A stretch of DNA of 55,748 bases from NCBI GenBank assembly GCA_011050235.1, contig DRGC01000012.1, positions 1 through 55,748 of the forward strand, given 5' to 3'. The translations under genes were made by a program, and so were the position numbers. Numbering within the stretch: the first letter of the stretch is position 1; the number at the start of each line of letters is the position of its first letter. The notes under the pieces were generated by a model. The model did no database searches, was not told the DNA's origin, and worked only from the letters and a program-made list of their open reading frames with translations. Origin of the DNA: Phycisphaerae bacterium (lineage in GTDB: Bacteria; Planctomycetota; Phycisphaerae; SM23-33). This document shows positions 1-8,281 of this stretch, piece after piece.

Positions 1-24
1 GCGCTGGACGAAGTGCTGGCCTAG
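1..24 (+). CDS. 3' end of an upstream gene (partial)
   Basis: The first 24 bases form an open frame ending in TAG that encodes the last seven residues ALDEVLA. The start lies outside the window, so the product cannot be named. It ends 24 bases before the nnrE start on the same strand, so the two may share a transcript. Confidence 0.4.
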   Translation, partial: ALDEVLA

Positions 25-48
25 CACGCCCTTGCCGGTTGGCCCAAC

Positions 49-744
49 ATGGACAGCCTGACCCGCCAGCAGGTCCGGGCGATTGACCGCTGCGCGATCG
101 AGCAGTGGGGCGTCTGCAGCCTGGTGTTGATGGAAAACGCCGGCCGCCAGGCGGCGGATCTCGCCGCCGAACTCCTGGGCCCGTCATCGCAGGGCTCGGT
201 CGCCATCGTCGCCGGGGCCGGCAACAACGGCGGCGACGGGTTCGTCATCGCCCGCCATCTGAACCTCCGTGGTATCGATGTTGCTGTTTATCTGGTCGCA
301 GCCCGCGACAAGCTCACCGCCGACGCCGACGCCAACCTCCAAATCCTCACGCGGCTTGCCGTCCCCGTCCGGGATGTCGCCGAAGCGGACCTGGGCTCGC
401 TGGCCCGGACACTGGCCGGGGCGGATCTGGTGGTCGACGCCGTCGGCGGCACGGGCATCACCGGCGGGCTGCGAGGATCGATGGCCGAGGCCGTCCGACA
501 GATCAACGCCGCCGATCGGCCGGTGCTGGCGGTGGATATTCCCACCGGGCTGGATTGCGATACCGGCAGGGCGGGGGACCCCACCGTCCGGGCGACGGCA
601 ACCGTGACATTCGTCGCCCGCAAGCGAGGCTTTGATGCGCCCGAATCGGCCGCCTACACCGGGCGTGTGGTCGTCGCCGATATCGGCATCCCGACGGAGG
701 CGATTAATCTGAAGGATATGCTTGACTCGGCCGGCGACCGGTAG
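49..744 (+). CDS. nnrE: NAD(P)H-hydrate epimerase (YjeF N-terminal family)
   Basis: This 231-residue protein should epimerise the R and S forms of damaged NAD(P)H hydrate, a cytoplasmic metabolite-repair reaction. It shows the family motifs in order: a Rossmann-type glycine segment GAGNNGGDGFVIARHL near residues 55-70, DAVGGTGI near 128-135 and AVDIPTGLDCDTG near 163-175. The length matches the epimerase domain alone. The C-terminal ADP-dependent dehydratase (NnrD) domain found in fused E. coli-type proteins is missing and would have to be encoded elsewhere. The ATG at 49 follows an upstream stop by 24 bases and no strong Shine-Dalgarno sequence is visible. Confidence 0.88.
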   Translation: MDSLTRQQVRAIDRCAIEQWGVCSLVLMENAGRQAADLAAELLGPSSQGSVAIVAGAGNNGGDGFVIARHLNLRGIDVAVYLVAARDKLTADADANLQILTRLAVPVRDVAEADLGSLARTLAGADLVVDAVGGTGITGGLRGSMAEAVRQINAADRPVLAVDIPTGLDCDTGRAGDPTVRATATVTFVARKRGFDAPESAAYTGRVVVADIGIPTEAINLKDMLDSAGDR

Positions 745-911
745 GTAGTCTGCCCGAGGATATGGAGGTCCCACCGGCCTGGGCCGGTGACATCTCGTGC
801 AGGGAATTCATACGGACAGTGTTTTCCGGGACTCGGTATAAGTTTCTGAACTTTACGCCGCGATGTAGCCGAAGAAGGAAGGACGGGGACGTAAGAGAGT
901 CCTTTCATCTA

Positions 912-2471
912 ATGCAGCGACGAGTCGCTATTTTGACGTGCCTGTGTCTGGCGACGAGTGTTGCCGTCGCCCAGCCGTCTGCGCCCCCGCCGGCGAAGAC
1001 GTATCCCTACTATGTCCAGCAGTTGCTCGGCGCGTTTCCCGCATCGCAGGCCGGGGGGGCGCCTGAAGTCGACCTGTTCCTGCCGAACGTCCCGCTCGCC
1101 GACGGCATCCGCGGCCCGACGTGTCTGATTCGCGTGCCGGCCGAGTTGATCCACGGGCGCGCGGCCACCCGTGCGGCCGCCGCGCGGGCCAGTTGGGTCC
1201 TCAGCAACCTGCCCGACGATCAGTGGCGCCAGTCGCTGGACCAGGCTACGCACGTATACGTTCAGTTCTGGTGCGTGCCGCTGGCCGATTACGCCAAGGC
1301 CGGCGCCGAGCTCCAGAAGCGACTTCGGCCCCACCGGCGTAACGGGCGCCGAGCCGAAATCGTCCACCTCGGCAACGGCCAAAACTATGCCGTCTTCGCC
1401 TGCCTGCCCCAAATGCGATGGCCCGTGCTGCAGCAACGACTGAAGCTGGCCGGCGGCGCCGACCCCATCGATGCCGCAATGACCCTCCTCCAGCGCATCG
1501 ATGCCAAAAGCGATCTGGCCGCGTTGTGCTATCAGACCCTGGCGCTGCGGGGGGCCGAGTCGATCGAGGCCGTCGAGTACCTCATCGCGATCGGTTCGCC
1601 TCACCGAAGCGGCGCGATCCGCGCCATGCAGACCTGCGACAGCGCGGACGTGACGGACTGGCTGATCGGCCTGGTCGCCAGCGAAGACCGCCTGGTGTTC
1701 CGGGCGGCGCGGCGAGCGTTGCTGGATCGGCCTCGACAACAGGCTCGCGCTCTGTACGTTTCCTGGCTGGCCCAACGCGCGGGCAAGACGAGCGTTGAGG
1801 CCGAACTTGAGGCCTGCGCCGCTGTCGGCGCCACAGAGGCCGCCGCCCCTTTGGCGACCGTCCTGCGGAAGCCGTTTCGCCTTCGCGAGTTTCTCCGGGC
1901 GCTCTGGCTGCGGCGCGAACTGACCGGCCACCCGATCTCGCCACAGCTTCAGGCCGCCGCCGAACAAGTCAAGCAGTTGGCCGGCCCCCACCGGAGCGAG
2001 GCTGAAACAAAGCGTCAGGCCATTCAGGCCGTCGAGGCCATCGCCGCCGCCAACGATACCGAGGCCGCCGCCGTGATCGGCGTCGAACTGGCCGTCCTGC
2101 GCACCCGCCGAAGCGGCGGATCGAGCGTCGTCAATCGGGCTGGGCTCTACATCCTGCAGCACCTCCCCGATGGCGCCGGCGAGAAGTTCGTGCGGCAGGT
2201 CGCAGCCACGTGCGCGGCGCCCCAGGACGTCCGTCGTCTGCAGGCGATCGCTATCCATCTGGCCCTGGTGGCCCGGTCCCATGCCAACAGCCAAAAGTCT
2301 GGCCGCCGACGCCCGTTGTCCGTCAGCCGGCCGAGGGTCGCCGGCCCGCGCATCAAGACCGTCACCCCGGGCAGGAGCCCTTACGGCATCAAGCGGGGCG
2401 TCAAAGCCCCTCACATCAAGGCCATCAAGATCAAGCCTCTCGCCAAACCGGCCGTCAGGACCCCTTACTAA
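912..2471 (+). CDS. Exported alpha-helical repeat protein of unknown function
   Basis: This 519-residue protein is not matched to a named family. The start at 912 is chosen because a good signal peptide follows at once (MQRRVAILTCLCLATSVAVAQ); an in-frame ATG at 762 would add 50 residues with no secretory character. After a Pro-rich linker there is an N-terminal domain (about 30-165) and then roughly 300 Ala/Leu/Arg-rich residues of short helical pairs (about 170-455) resembling degenerate HEAT repeats, with no catalytic motif. The last 50 residues are strongly basic, rich in Lys, Arg and Pro. A purine-rich stretch GAAGGAAGGA lies unusually far (about 35 bases) upstream of the start. Probably periplasmic. 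Confidence 0.6.
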   Translation: MQRRVAILTCLCLATSVAVAQPSAPPPAKTYPYYVQQLLGAFPASQAGGAPEVDLFLPNVPLADGIRGPTCLIRVPAELIHGRAATRAAAARASWVLSNLPDDQWRQSLDQATHVYVQFWCVPLADYAKAGAELQKRLRPHRRNGRRAEIVHLGNGQNYAVFACLPQMRWPVLQQRLKLAGGADPIDAAMTLLQRIDAKSDLAALCYQTLALRGAESIEAVEYLIAIGSPHRSGAIRAMQTCDSADVTDWLIGLVASEDRLVFRAARRALLDRPRQQARALYVSWLAQRAGKTSVEAELEACAAVGATEAAAPLATVLRKPFRLREFLRALWLRRELTGHPISPQLQAAAEQVKQLAGPHRSEAETKRQAIQAVEAIAAANDTEAAAVIGVELAVLRTRRSGGSSVVNRAGLYILQHLPDGAGEKFVRQVAATCAAPQDVRRLQAIAIHLALVARSHANSQKSGRRRPLSVSRPRVAGPRIKTVTPGRSPYGIKRGVKAPHIKAIKIKPLAKPAVRTPY

Positions 2472-2504
2472 CGCCACCTGCCGGCGGGCGATTCAGGAAT
2501 ATAT

Positions 2505-2533
2505 TTCTTTGGGCGGCGAAGCGTCCGTATAAT
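2505..2533 (+). promoter_or_regulatory. Candidate sigma-70 promoter for the aldolase gene
   Basis: A perfect -10 box TATAAT at 2528-2533 lies 64 bases before the aldolase ATG. Seventeen bases upstream is a weak -35 match (TTCTTT, 2505-2510). It sits in an AT-rich patch of an otherwise GC-rich intergenic region. Assignment is by consensus only. Confidence 0.5.
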
Positions 2534-2597
2534 CCCCGCGCTCGGTCGTCGAGACGTCACGAAATAGGACCTTAAGCCCAACGGATGGAGAAGCCCC

Positions 2598-3722
2598 ATG
2601 CCACTGGTACCGATGCGAATCCTGCTGGACCACGCCGCCGAGAACGATTACGGCGTCGTCGCCCTGAACGTCAATAACATGGAGCAGATCCAGGCGATCA
2701 TGATGGCCGCGACCGAAACCGACTCGCCCGTGATCGTCCAGGCCTCCCGCGGCGCGCGGAAATACAGCAACGACGACTACCTCCGTCACCTGATACTGGC
2801 GGCAGTTGAGTTGAACCCCAAGCTGCCCATCGTCATGCACCAGGACCACGGCAACAGCCCCGAGACCTGCATGAGCGCTATCAAGCAGGGCTTCACCTCG
2901 GTGATGATGGACGGCTCGCTGAGCGAGGATGGCAAGAGCCTCGCCACCTACGAACACAACGTCAAGGTCACCCGCAAGGTCGTCAACGCCGCGCACAAGA
3001 GGGGCGTCACGGTCGAGGGCGAGCTGGGCGCACTGGGCGGCATCGAAGACGGCCACGGGGCGGGGCTGTCCCAGGCCGAGGCCCAGGCCCACCTGACCGA
3101 TCCCGACCAGGCCGAGCAGTTCGTCGCCGCCACCGGCGTCGACGCGCTGGCCGTCGCGATCGGCACCAGCCACGGGGCCTACAAGTTCTCCCGCAAGCCC
3201 ACCGGCGATGTGCTGCGCATGGACGTCATCGAGGAAATCCACAAGCGCCTGCCCAGCACACATATGGTGATGCACGGCTCATCGAGCGTCCCGCAGCACC
3301 TGCAGGACATCATCAACAAGTATGGCGGCAAGATAAAGCAGACCTACGGCGTGCCGATTAGGGAAATCCAGCGGGGCATCCGCCACGGCGTCCGCAAGAT
3401 CAACGTCGACACCGACAATCGCCTGGCGATCACCGGCGCGATCCGCAAGGTCTTCGCCGAGACGCCCGAGAAGTTCGACCCGCGCGACTATCTCAGGCCT
3501 GCCCGCGAAGCGATGGCCGAGGTCTGCAAGCAGCGGATGATCGCCTTCGGCCAAGCCGGCAACGCCGGCAAAATCCGCACCAGGACCTGCGCGAAGATGG
3601 TGAGCTTCTACGGGCTGGGCCTCAAGAGCAAAACCGCAAAGAAGGCCAAGAAAAAGGCCACCAAGACCACCAAGAAAGCGACCCGCAAGACTGCCAAGAA
3701 AGCCAAACGTCCCCGTCGCTAG
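2598..3722 (+). CDS. fba: Class II fructose-bisphosphate aldolase with Lys-rich tail
   Basis: This cytoplasmic zinc aldolase interconverts fructose 1,6-bisphosphate with dihydroxyacetone phosphate and glyceraldehyde 3-phosphate in glycolysis and gluconeogenesis. The catalytic Asp and zinc His are in VMHQDHG (D83, H84). The [12 protein letters not shown] motif (near 134-145), TSHGAYK and VMHGSSSV supply the further metal and phosphate contacts, as in the Calvin-cycle subtype. The enzyme fold ends near residue 343. The last 30 residues are almost entirely Lys, Ala, Thr and Arg ([18 protein letters not shown] core), like a histone H1 tail and absent from ordinary aldolases. The gene has its own -10 box upstream and a strong hairpin terminator downstream, so it is probably monocistronic. 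Confidence 0.93.
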   Translation: MPLVPMRILLDHAAENDYGVVALNVNNMEQIQAIMMAATETDSPVIVQASRGARKYSNDDYLRHLILAAVELNPKLPIVMHQDHGNSPETCMSAIKQGFTSVMMDGSLSEDGKSLATYEHNVKVTRKVVNAAHKRGVTVEGELGALGGIEDGHGAGLSQAEAQAHLTDPDQAEQFVAATGVDALAVAIGTSHGAYKFSRKPTGDVLRMDVIEEIHKRLPSTHMVMHGSSSVPQHLQDIINKYGGKIKQTYGVPIREIQRGIRHGVRKINVDTDNRLAITGAIRKVFAETPEKFDPRDYLRPAREAMAEVCKQRMIAFGQAGNAGKIRTRTCAKMVSFYGLGLKSKTAKKAKKKATKTTKKATRKTAKKAKRPRR

Positions 3723-3770
3723 GGCATCGAGAGCATTGACAGGCGCTTCACAAATTTCCGCACACCCATC

Positions 3771-3833
3771 GGCCCGAAACACTCATCGGCTCGCAATCGG
3801 TGGAACGGTTTCGGGCCTTTTTCTTTTTCTTTT
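3771..3833 (+). terminator. Rho-independent terminator after the aldolase gene
   Basis: A perfect 10-bp stem is formed by GGCCCGAAAC (3771-3780) and GTTTCGGGCC (3808-3817), with a 27-base loop. It is followed directly by a T-rich tract (TTTTTCTTTTTCTTTTC). It lies 48 bases after the aldolase stop and before the next gene on the same strand, separating the two transcription units. Confidence 0.8.
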
Positions 3834-3925
3834 CAGCAGGGAGTGTGGACTTCCTTTTTATCCCATGCTGTGGTAGGTTCTGGGTGGTAAAGTGGCCAGG
3901 CGCACGTAAAGGAAAGGGGCTTGCC

Positions 3926-5134
3926 ATGTTGGGAAAGAATGTATGGGTCGTACTGATTTCGATGGGTCTGATTCTGGCTCTTGTGGGCTTTGTCGCCGAC
4001 GGGCCGCGCGCCCACGGGCAGGAGGACCCGCCCGCCGGCGAAGAGGGTGAGGACGGCGAGCGCACGAAAGACCGTTGGGTGCTGCCCAGCTACGTCGATC
4101 CGCATCCGTGGCTCCAGTATGTGCGGGTCTCTCCCAACGGCAAGCAGGTCTTCTACAACCAGATACGCCGGCTGGAAGGGCACGAGGCCGATCAGTCATG
4201 GTACTCGAGCCGTTGGTGCACGTACGTGCTGGATACGACCTCCGGCATGACGGACGACGCCGCCAACACCATCGACCGGAAGCTGACGGCCCATTTCGAC
4301 GTGTACTCCATCGAGTACTCTCCGGACAACAAGCTGCAGTTGATCTCGCTATTGCGGCGGACATACCCGGTGCGCGCGCTGTTTATCGTCCGCAACGTCA
4401 AGACCGGCAAGATTATCGCCAAGATCCCCCAGCCGGAACGGGCATGGGCCTGCTGGCTGGGCAACAAGCGGCTCGCCGTCTCGCGCCAGATCGACAAGAA
4501 GTTCGGCTTCGTCTACATGTATTCGCCCAAAGGCAAGAAGCTCGGTCGGACCAAGTTTCGCGGGCGCGTTCTGGCCGCCGACGCCGCCGGCAAGATCCTG
4601 GTGATGATGGCCCACAAAGCGGATATGACCCGCGGCGTCACCCACGCCAAGGCGGACGTGGTGGTCCTTCGGGCCTCGGACGGCAAGGTGCTCCGATCCG
4701 TGCGTAACGCCCGAAGGCAAAAGCCCGTCACCGCCGCGATCAGCCCGTCGGCTAAGTATGTCGCGATCGGGCAGATGTGCTGGGACTACAATACCGTCGG
4801 CACGGATCACATTCTGAACGTCATGCCCGTCGACCCGGAGTCCGAGGTCAAGCCGCTCAGGATCTCGCGCCGGGCGCCGATCATGCCCATTTCGATCAGC
4901 GATGAGGGCAACACGATCATCCTGGCCGAGAACCCGGGCGGGCGGACCTTCGGCTCGGTGAAGTACATGAACATCGAGGGCAAGTCGCGGGTCATTGTCC
5001 CCTACAACGCCTCCGGTGCGCAGGTCCACGGCGACGAGGTGTTCTGCCTCGTTGACGCCGATGTGCCCTTTATTGTCGCTACCCCTTTGGAGACCGAAGG
5101 CGATCTGACGGGCGACGAGACAAAAACGCCGTAG
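3926..5134 (+). CDS. Exported beta-propeller-like protein
   Basis: This 402-residue protein has an N-terminal signal sequence or membrane anchor (VWVVLISMGLILALVGFVA), then an acidic linker. The rest is a series of beta-rich segments typical of propeller blades: VSPNGKQVFYNQ, IEYSPDNKLQLIS, VRNVKTGKIIAKI, YSPKGKKLGRTKF, AISPSAKYVAIG and ISDEGNTIILAENP. The repeated S-P-D/N-G/K pattern suits a WD40/PD40-like or TolB-like fold. The ATG at 3926 is chosen for the Shine-Dalgarno GGAAAGGGG seven bases upstream; an ATG at 3800 in the same frame falls inside the preceding terminator. No enzymatic motif is visible, so a periplasmic binding or scaffold role is inferred. Confidence 0.6.
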   Translation: MLGKNVWVVLISMGLILALVGFVADGPRAHGQEDPPAGEEGEDGERTKDRWVLPSYVDPHPWLQYVRVSPNGKQVFYNQIRRLEGHEADQSWYSSRWCTYVLDTTSGMTDDAANTIDRKLTAHFDVYSIEYSPDNKLQLISLLRRTYPVRALFIVRNVKTGKIIAKIPQPERAWACWLGNKRLAVSRQIDKKFGFVYMYSPKGKKLGRTKFRGRVLAADAAGKILVMMAHKADMTRGVTHAKADVVVLRASDGKVLRSVRNARRQKPVTAAISPSAKYVAIGQMCWDYNTVGTDHILNVMPVDPESEVKPLRISRRAPIMPISISDEGNTIILAENPGGRTFGSVKYMNIEGKSRVIVPYNASGAQVHGDEVFCLVDADVPFIVATPLETEGDLTGDETKTP

Positions 5135-5155
5135 ATCGATCGCCCCGAGAGACGC

Positions 5156-6376
5156 TCAGGTGATTGTCTCGATTTCCTCTCGGCAGATTTCGGCCCAGCG
5201 GGTCAGGCGGCGGGGGTCGTTTTCGATGGTGCTGACATCTTTCAGCACGATCGAAAAGTGCGTGCCGCGGGCGATCTGAAGACCCTCCGAAATAATGCGA
5301 CGCACCCGGTTCTCGTCAAAGCCCACGCACACCATCTCCGCCGGGTTCGGGCGCCAGGAGATCGAGTAGTCCGCGCCGATCTGCTCGACACACCTGGCCA
5401 GGTCCGCCACCGGGGCCACGCCGATCCGCCGCAGATTGGGAATCTGCCGCAGCATGTCGATCTTGTTGGTCAGGTCCTCGCAGCATCCGTAGGCGATCAG
5501 CCCGAACTGGGCCATGATCGGCAGTTGGTACTGCAGCAGGAACTCCTCGTGCATCGCCGGCGAGACCAGCGTGAACTCCTGGCTGGGCGTGAACCACCAC
5601 AACTGTTTTCGATCCACGCCGCACACGTTGGCGGCCGGGCCGGGAAGCTCGTTGGCGTAAGGCATCGTCAGCGTGTTCGACGCTGACAGCCCCCAGTCGC
5701 CGGCATCGGCGGCCTGTTGGTGAACGGCCAGGATGCCGTCGCGCATGAACGCCATCACCCGATGCAGCTTGGCCGGCTCATCCACCATATCGAACATGAA
5801 CTGCTGGATCCCTCTCAGCCACCCCAGGTCGGTCGAAAGGTCCGATGACCAAACGTTGTACCAGGGGCTGCGGTCCAGATCGACGGGAATCAGATCGCCG
5901 ACCGCCTCACACACTCGCTCATAGCGTTCAGCCGTAGCGGCCCCATCGATTTCATGCCGCGGCGGGACGAGCTTGTCGACGTCGTCGAGCGTCTTGAGCG
6001 GGTAATCGGTGATCTTGAAGGAATAGCCGTCCTGGACGCGGTCGCCGCCAACGCCCCAGCCGGTGTGAGTGAACGCCGCCCGCACCGACAGCCACGGCTC
6101 GATGATGAAGTCATCCGGATACGCGTGCCGCCACAGGCCGAACCGAAGCTGGTGCTCCAGCGGGTACAGGGAGTCATCCTCGCACTCGCGATGCATCACC
6201 TCCGGCACTTCGCCCTCGCCGCCGTCGGGCCGCAGGCAAAACAACGGCCGCACCGGCTTGAGGCTGTTGTGGTCACGCCACAACTGGCGCAGCTCGTCAT
6301 AGCGCGGGTCAGCCGCCGCCTCGGCATACGCCTCGGCCAAGCCGCGAAGCATCTCAATATCCTTGGAACGACTCAT
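5156..6376 (-). CDS. Uroporphyrinogen decarboxylase (URO-D) superfamily protein
   Basis: This 406-residue protein has the overall pattern of URO-D superfamily proteins of the methyltransferase or unknown-substrate type: a long N-terminal region, DLGWLRGIQQFMFDMVDEPAKLHRVMAFM near the middle, and a C-terminal half ending in EGLQIARGTHFSIVLKDVST. The N-terminal decarboxylase signature of HemE is not apparent, so heme synthesis is unlikely. A corrinoid-linked methyltransferase-like or sugar-related role is possible but not shown. The start at 6376 follows GGAG with normal spacing; an ATG at 6382 abuts that GGAG too closely. Two palindromes lie just upstream. The gene converges with the beta-propeller gene, whose stop is 21 bases away. 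Confidence 0.75.
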   Translation of the reverse strand: MSRSKDIEMLRGLAEAYAEAAADPRYDELRQLWRDHNSLKPVRPLFCLRPDGGEGEVPEVMHRECEDDSLYPLEHQLRFGLWRHAYPDDFIIEPWLSVRAAFTHTGWGVGGDRVQDGYSFKITDYPLKTLDDVDKLVPPRHEIDGAATAERYERVCEAVGDLIPVDLDRSPWYNVWSSDLSTDLGWLRGIQQFMFDMVDEPAKLHRVMAFMRDGILAVHQQAADAGDWGLSASNTLTMPYANELPGPAANVCGVDRKQLWWFTPSQEFTLVSPAMHEEFLLQYQLPIMAQFGLIAYGCCEDLTNKIDMLRQIPNLRRIGVAPVADLARCVEQIGADYSISWRPNPAEMVCVGFDENRVRRIISEGLQIARGTHFSIVLKDVSTIENDPRRLTRWAEICREEIETIT

Positions 6377-6396
6377 CTGCATCTCCAAGCCGAAAC

Positions 6397-6469
6397 GCGG
6401 TGGGTTAGGAAACCCACCGCGCAGGAAGGTAACTTCGCCAAGCGCGGCGGATTTCCTAATCCGCCGCGC
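6397..6469. repeat. Pair of opposed palindromes upstream of the URO-D-like gene
   Basis: The first unit (6397-6420) has 10-bp arms GCGGTGGGTT with loop AGGA. The second (6442-6469) has 12-bp arms GCGCGGCGGATT with loop TCCT. Both stems are perfect. The loops are reverse complements and the arms are related, so these are diverged copies in opposite orientation, as in REP/BIME elements. They occupy the 5' flank of the URO-D-like gene. Confidence 0.7.
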
Positions 6470-6553
6470 ATCGAACGCCCGCAGATTCTCCACTCGGGCT
6501 GGCGCCATTTCAAGCATGCGCGCCGCATCCGGCCCATGGTATCATGACATGCT

Positions 6554-6850
6554 ATGGCCGAAACAAAGGAACAATACGCCCAACAGCTGAAGGGGTGGGT
6601 CGAGCGGCTGGAGGCAGGGGAGTGCGGCGATTGCCCGTGCCCGAAAACCAAGTGCCACTGGCACGGCAACTGCCGCGACTGCGTCCGCCTCCACCGCATG
6701 CAGGGCCATCACCTTCCCGCCTGCCTGCAATTCATCATCAAAGACAAGATCAAAGCCCTAGCCGCCACAGCCGAACTAAACACCTCCGACAAGCCCCTCC
6801 GCCCCGACGAGTTCTACGAACACGCCAAGAAGGCCCTGTCCCAGGAGTAG
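6554..6850 (+). CDS. Small Cys/His-rich protein
   Basis: This 98-residue protein carries a compact cluster (about residues 24-57) of Cys and His: CGDCPC, then C-x2-HGNCRDC, then HRMQGHHLPAC. The pattern suggests a structural zinc site or a small Fe-S site, and recalls small bacterial proteins ending the cluster in LPAC followed by an aromatic residue (DUF6485-like). I cannot confirm that family by eye. The rest is a charged helical tail. No signal peptide is present, so it is likely cytoplasmic. It is divergent from the URO-D-like gene and its 3' end faces the HEAT lipoprotein gene across an inverted repeat. Confidence 0.6.
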   Translation: MAETKEQYAQQLKGWVERLEAGECGDCPCPKTKCHWHGNCRDCVRLHRMQGHHLPACLQFIIKDKIKALAATAELNTSDKPLRPDEFYEHAKKALSQE

Positions 6851-6867
6851 GCGGGACGCTATCAGGC

Positions 6868-6940
6868 GTAGGGTGGGCAACTTGTTGCCCACGGGGGTCC
6901 GAGCGCCCTGCGATGGTGGGCAACAAGTTGCCCACCCTAC
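6868..6940. repeat. Inverted REP-like pair with GTAG heads, probably a bidirectional terminator
   Basis: Two 25-base arms (6868-6892 and 6916-6940) are exact reverse complements. Each arm itself contains a hairpin, GTGGGCAA/TTGCCCAC with loop CTTG or CAAG. The outer ends are GTAG on the left and CTAC on the right, so both heads face outward, as in REP pairs recognised by RAYT enzymes. The right end contains the stop codon (6937-6939) of the HEAT lipoprotein gene. Position between converging genes makes a termination role plausible. Confidence 0.75.
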
Positions 6941-8157
6941 GGCTGAGGTGCAGTTGCTGGGAGTTGCTGTTGGATCTCCGCAATCGCCTGCTCTACGACC
7001 TCTCGCACCGACGCCGATGTGCCAGGTGCGCGAGCCAATTTCTGCAATGCGGGCAAAGCGTCTTGAGCTTCAGATCCCATCTTTCCCAGCGCCGTAGCAG
7101 CTTGGTAGCGCGCCGCCGGGTCACGACTGCCAAGGCAAGCCACCAGTGCGGGAACAACGATCTTGGGATCGTCCGTAATCTGCGAGAGGGACTTCGCGGC
7201 CCGAATGCGGACTTCGGCGTCAGGATCATTTGCCGCGCGGGTTAGGGCAACGACAACTCTTTTCGCGGCAACGCCAATTTGCCCAAGGGAGCGTGCAGCC
7301 GCCATGCGGACGCCGTTGTCTTTGTCCGTCTCCAGGCAGACGGCCAACGCCATAGCTGTCTCCTTGGCCGGCGGGCCAATCTTGCCAAGCGCTTCGGCGG
7401 CCGACTCGCGCACTACGTTCAACTTGTGGGATAATGCCCTTGCCAGCGCCGGAACAGCCTCACTTGCCCCCGGACCAATCCTCCCAAGGGCCGTCGCAGC
7501 TTCCATGCGGACAACACCGTGTTTGTCCGTGTCTAGGCAGACAGCCAACCCCATAGCCGCATCCTTGGCGGGCGGGCCCATGAAACCAAGAGCTACGGCG
7601 GCAGAGCTGCGAACGCCATACGGCTTGGCGGACAACGCCTCCACCAACGCCGGAACAACTTCACTTGCCTCCGCACCAATCTCCCCCAGGGCCCCTGCAG
7701 CTGCCTGACGGATCTCGACATGTTCACCATCATCGTGCAACAGGCGGATCAAGGACGGCACGGCAGCCTTTGCAATCGGACCGACTTCCCCCAACGCTCT
7801 TGCACTTTCGTCCCGGACGATCCCATCTCCATCCCGCAATCCGTGCATCAGGGCCTTCACGACCACCTGACTACGGACACGAATGCTGCCCAGCGCGATA
7901 GCCGCCAGACGTCGGACTTCGACGTCCTTATCCTCAACAAGTACTTCCGAAAGAGCTGCCGCAGCAGGTGTGGTCCCCCAATTGCAAACTTGTAGCGCCT
8001 CCGCAGCCTTCCTCCGGACCTTCACGTTGGATGAACGCAGATCCTTCAGCAATCGACGGACTCGTCTTTCTGATCGGGTCTGGTCGTCTCCGCACCCCAC
8101 AGACAGCATCAGGGCGATGCATACCGTAAGAGCTACAGCGACTGTCTTCTGGTGCAT
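6937..8157 (-). CDS. HEAT-repeat lipoprotein
   Basis: This 406-residue protein begins with a lipoprotein signal (lipobox LSVGC, Cys22), so it should be anchored in an outer or inner membrane leaflet. The rest is about ten HEAT/PBS-lyase-like repeats of 30-36 residues with the pattern VRxxAAxALGxIG. Residues 164-230 and 231-297 are a tandem duplication of a two-repeat unit. HEAT solenoids usually bind other proteins; no catalytic residues are seen. The stop codon lies inside a REP-like repeat. A Shine-Dalgarno GGGAG precedes the ATG. It follows tyrS on the same strand after a 124-base gap. Confidence 0.85.
   Translation of the reverse strand: MHQKTVAVALTVCIALMLSVGCGDDQTRSERRVRRLLKDLRSSNVKVRRKAAEALQVCNWGTTPAAAALSEVLVEDKDVEVRRLAAIALGSIRVRSQVVVKALMHGLRDGDGIVRDESARALGEVGPIAKAAVPSLIRLLHDDGEHVEIRQAAAGALGEIGAEASEVVPALVEALSAKPYGVRSSAAVALGFMGPPAKDAAMGLAVCLDTDKHGVVRMEAATALGRIGPGASEAVPALARALSHKLNVVRESAAEALGKIGPPAKETAMALAVCLETDKDNGVRMAAARSLGQIGVAAKRVVVALTRAANDPDAEVRIRAAKSLSQITDDPKIVVPALVACLGSRDPAARYQAATALGKMGSEAQDALPALQKLARAPGTSASVREVVEQAIAEIQQQLPATAPQP
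7267..7668 (-). repeat. 201-bp tandem duplication within the HEAT lipoprotein gene
   Basis: Bases 7468-7668 (residues 164-230) and 7267-7467 (residues 231-297) encode consecutive 67-residue units. They share ASExVPALxxALS, VRxxAAxALGxxGPPAK, AMxLAVCL and TDK. The DNA is also visibly similar, for example CCATGCGGAC recurring 201 or 202 bases apart, so the duplication is fairly recent. Confidence 0.75.
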
Positions 8158-8281
8158 AAGACGTCTCCCTTATGGCCAAGTTCCTAGCACGGGCAGCCCC
8201 AACGGGGCAGGCACAGTTGCCCGCCGCCGCGCTGAGTCCAGATGTCGCGAGTCGTTCCCTCAATTCAGCATCAAGAGTTCA

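Noticed and set aside
909-2477. Minus-strand frame of 522 codons opposite the exported helical-repeat protein
   Set aside because: No start signal or recognised domain. The plus-strand frame has a signal peptide and coherent repeats.
5156-6376. URO-D-like protein as the heme enzyme HemE
   Set aside because: The N-terminal signature for coproporphyrinogen formation is not visible and the length and motifs suit other members of the superfamily.
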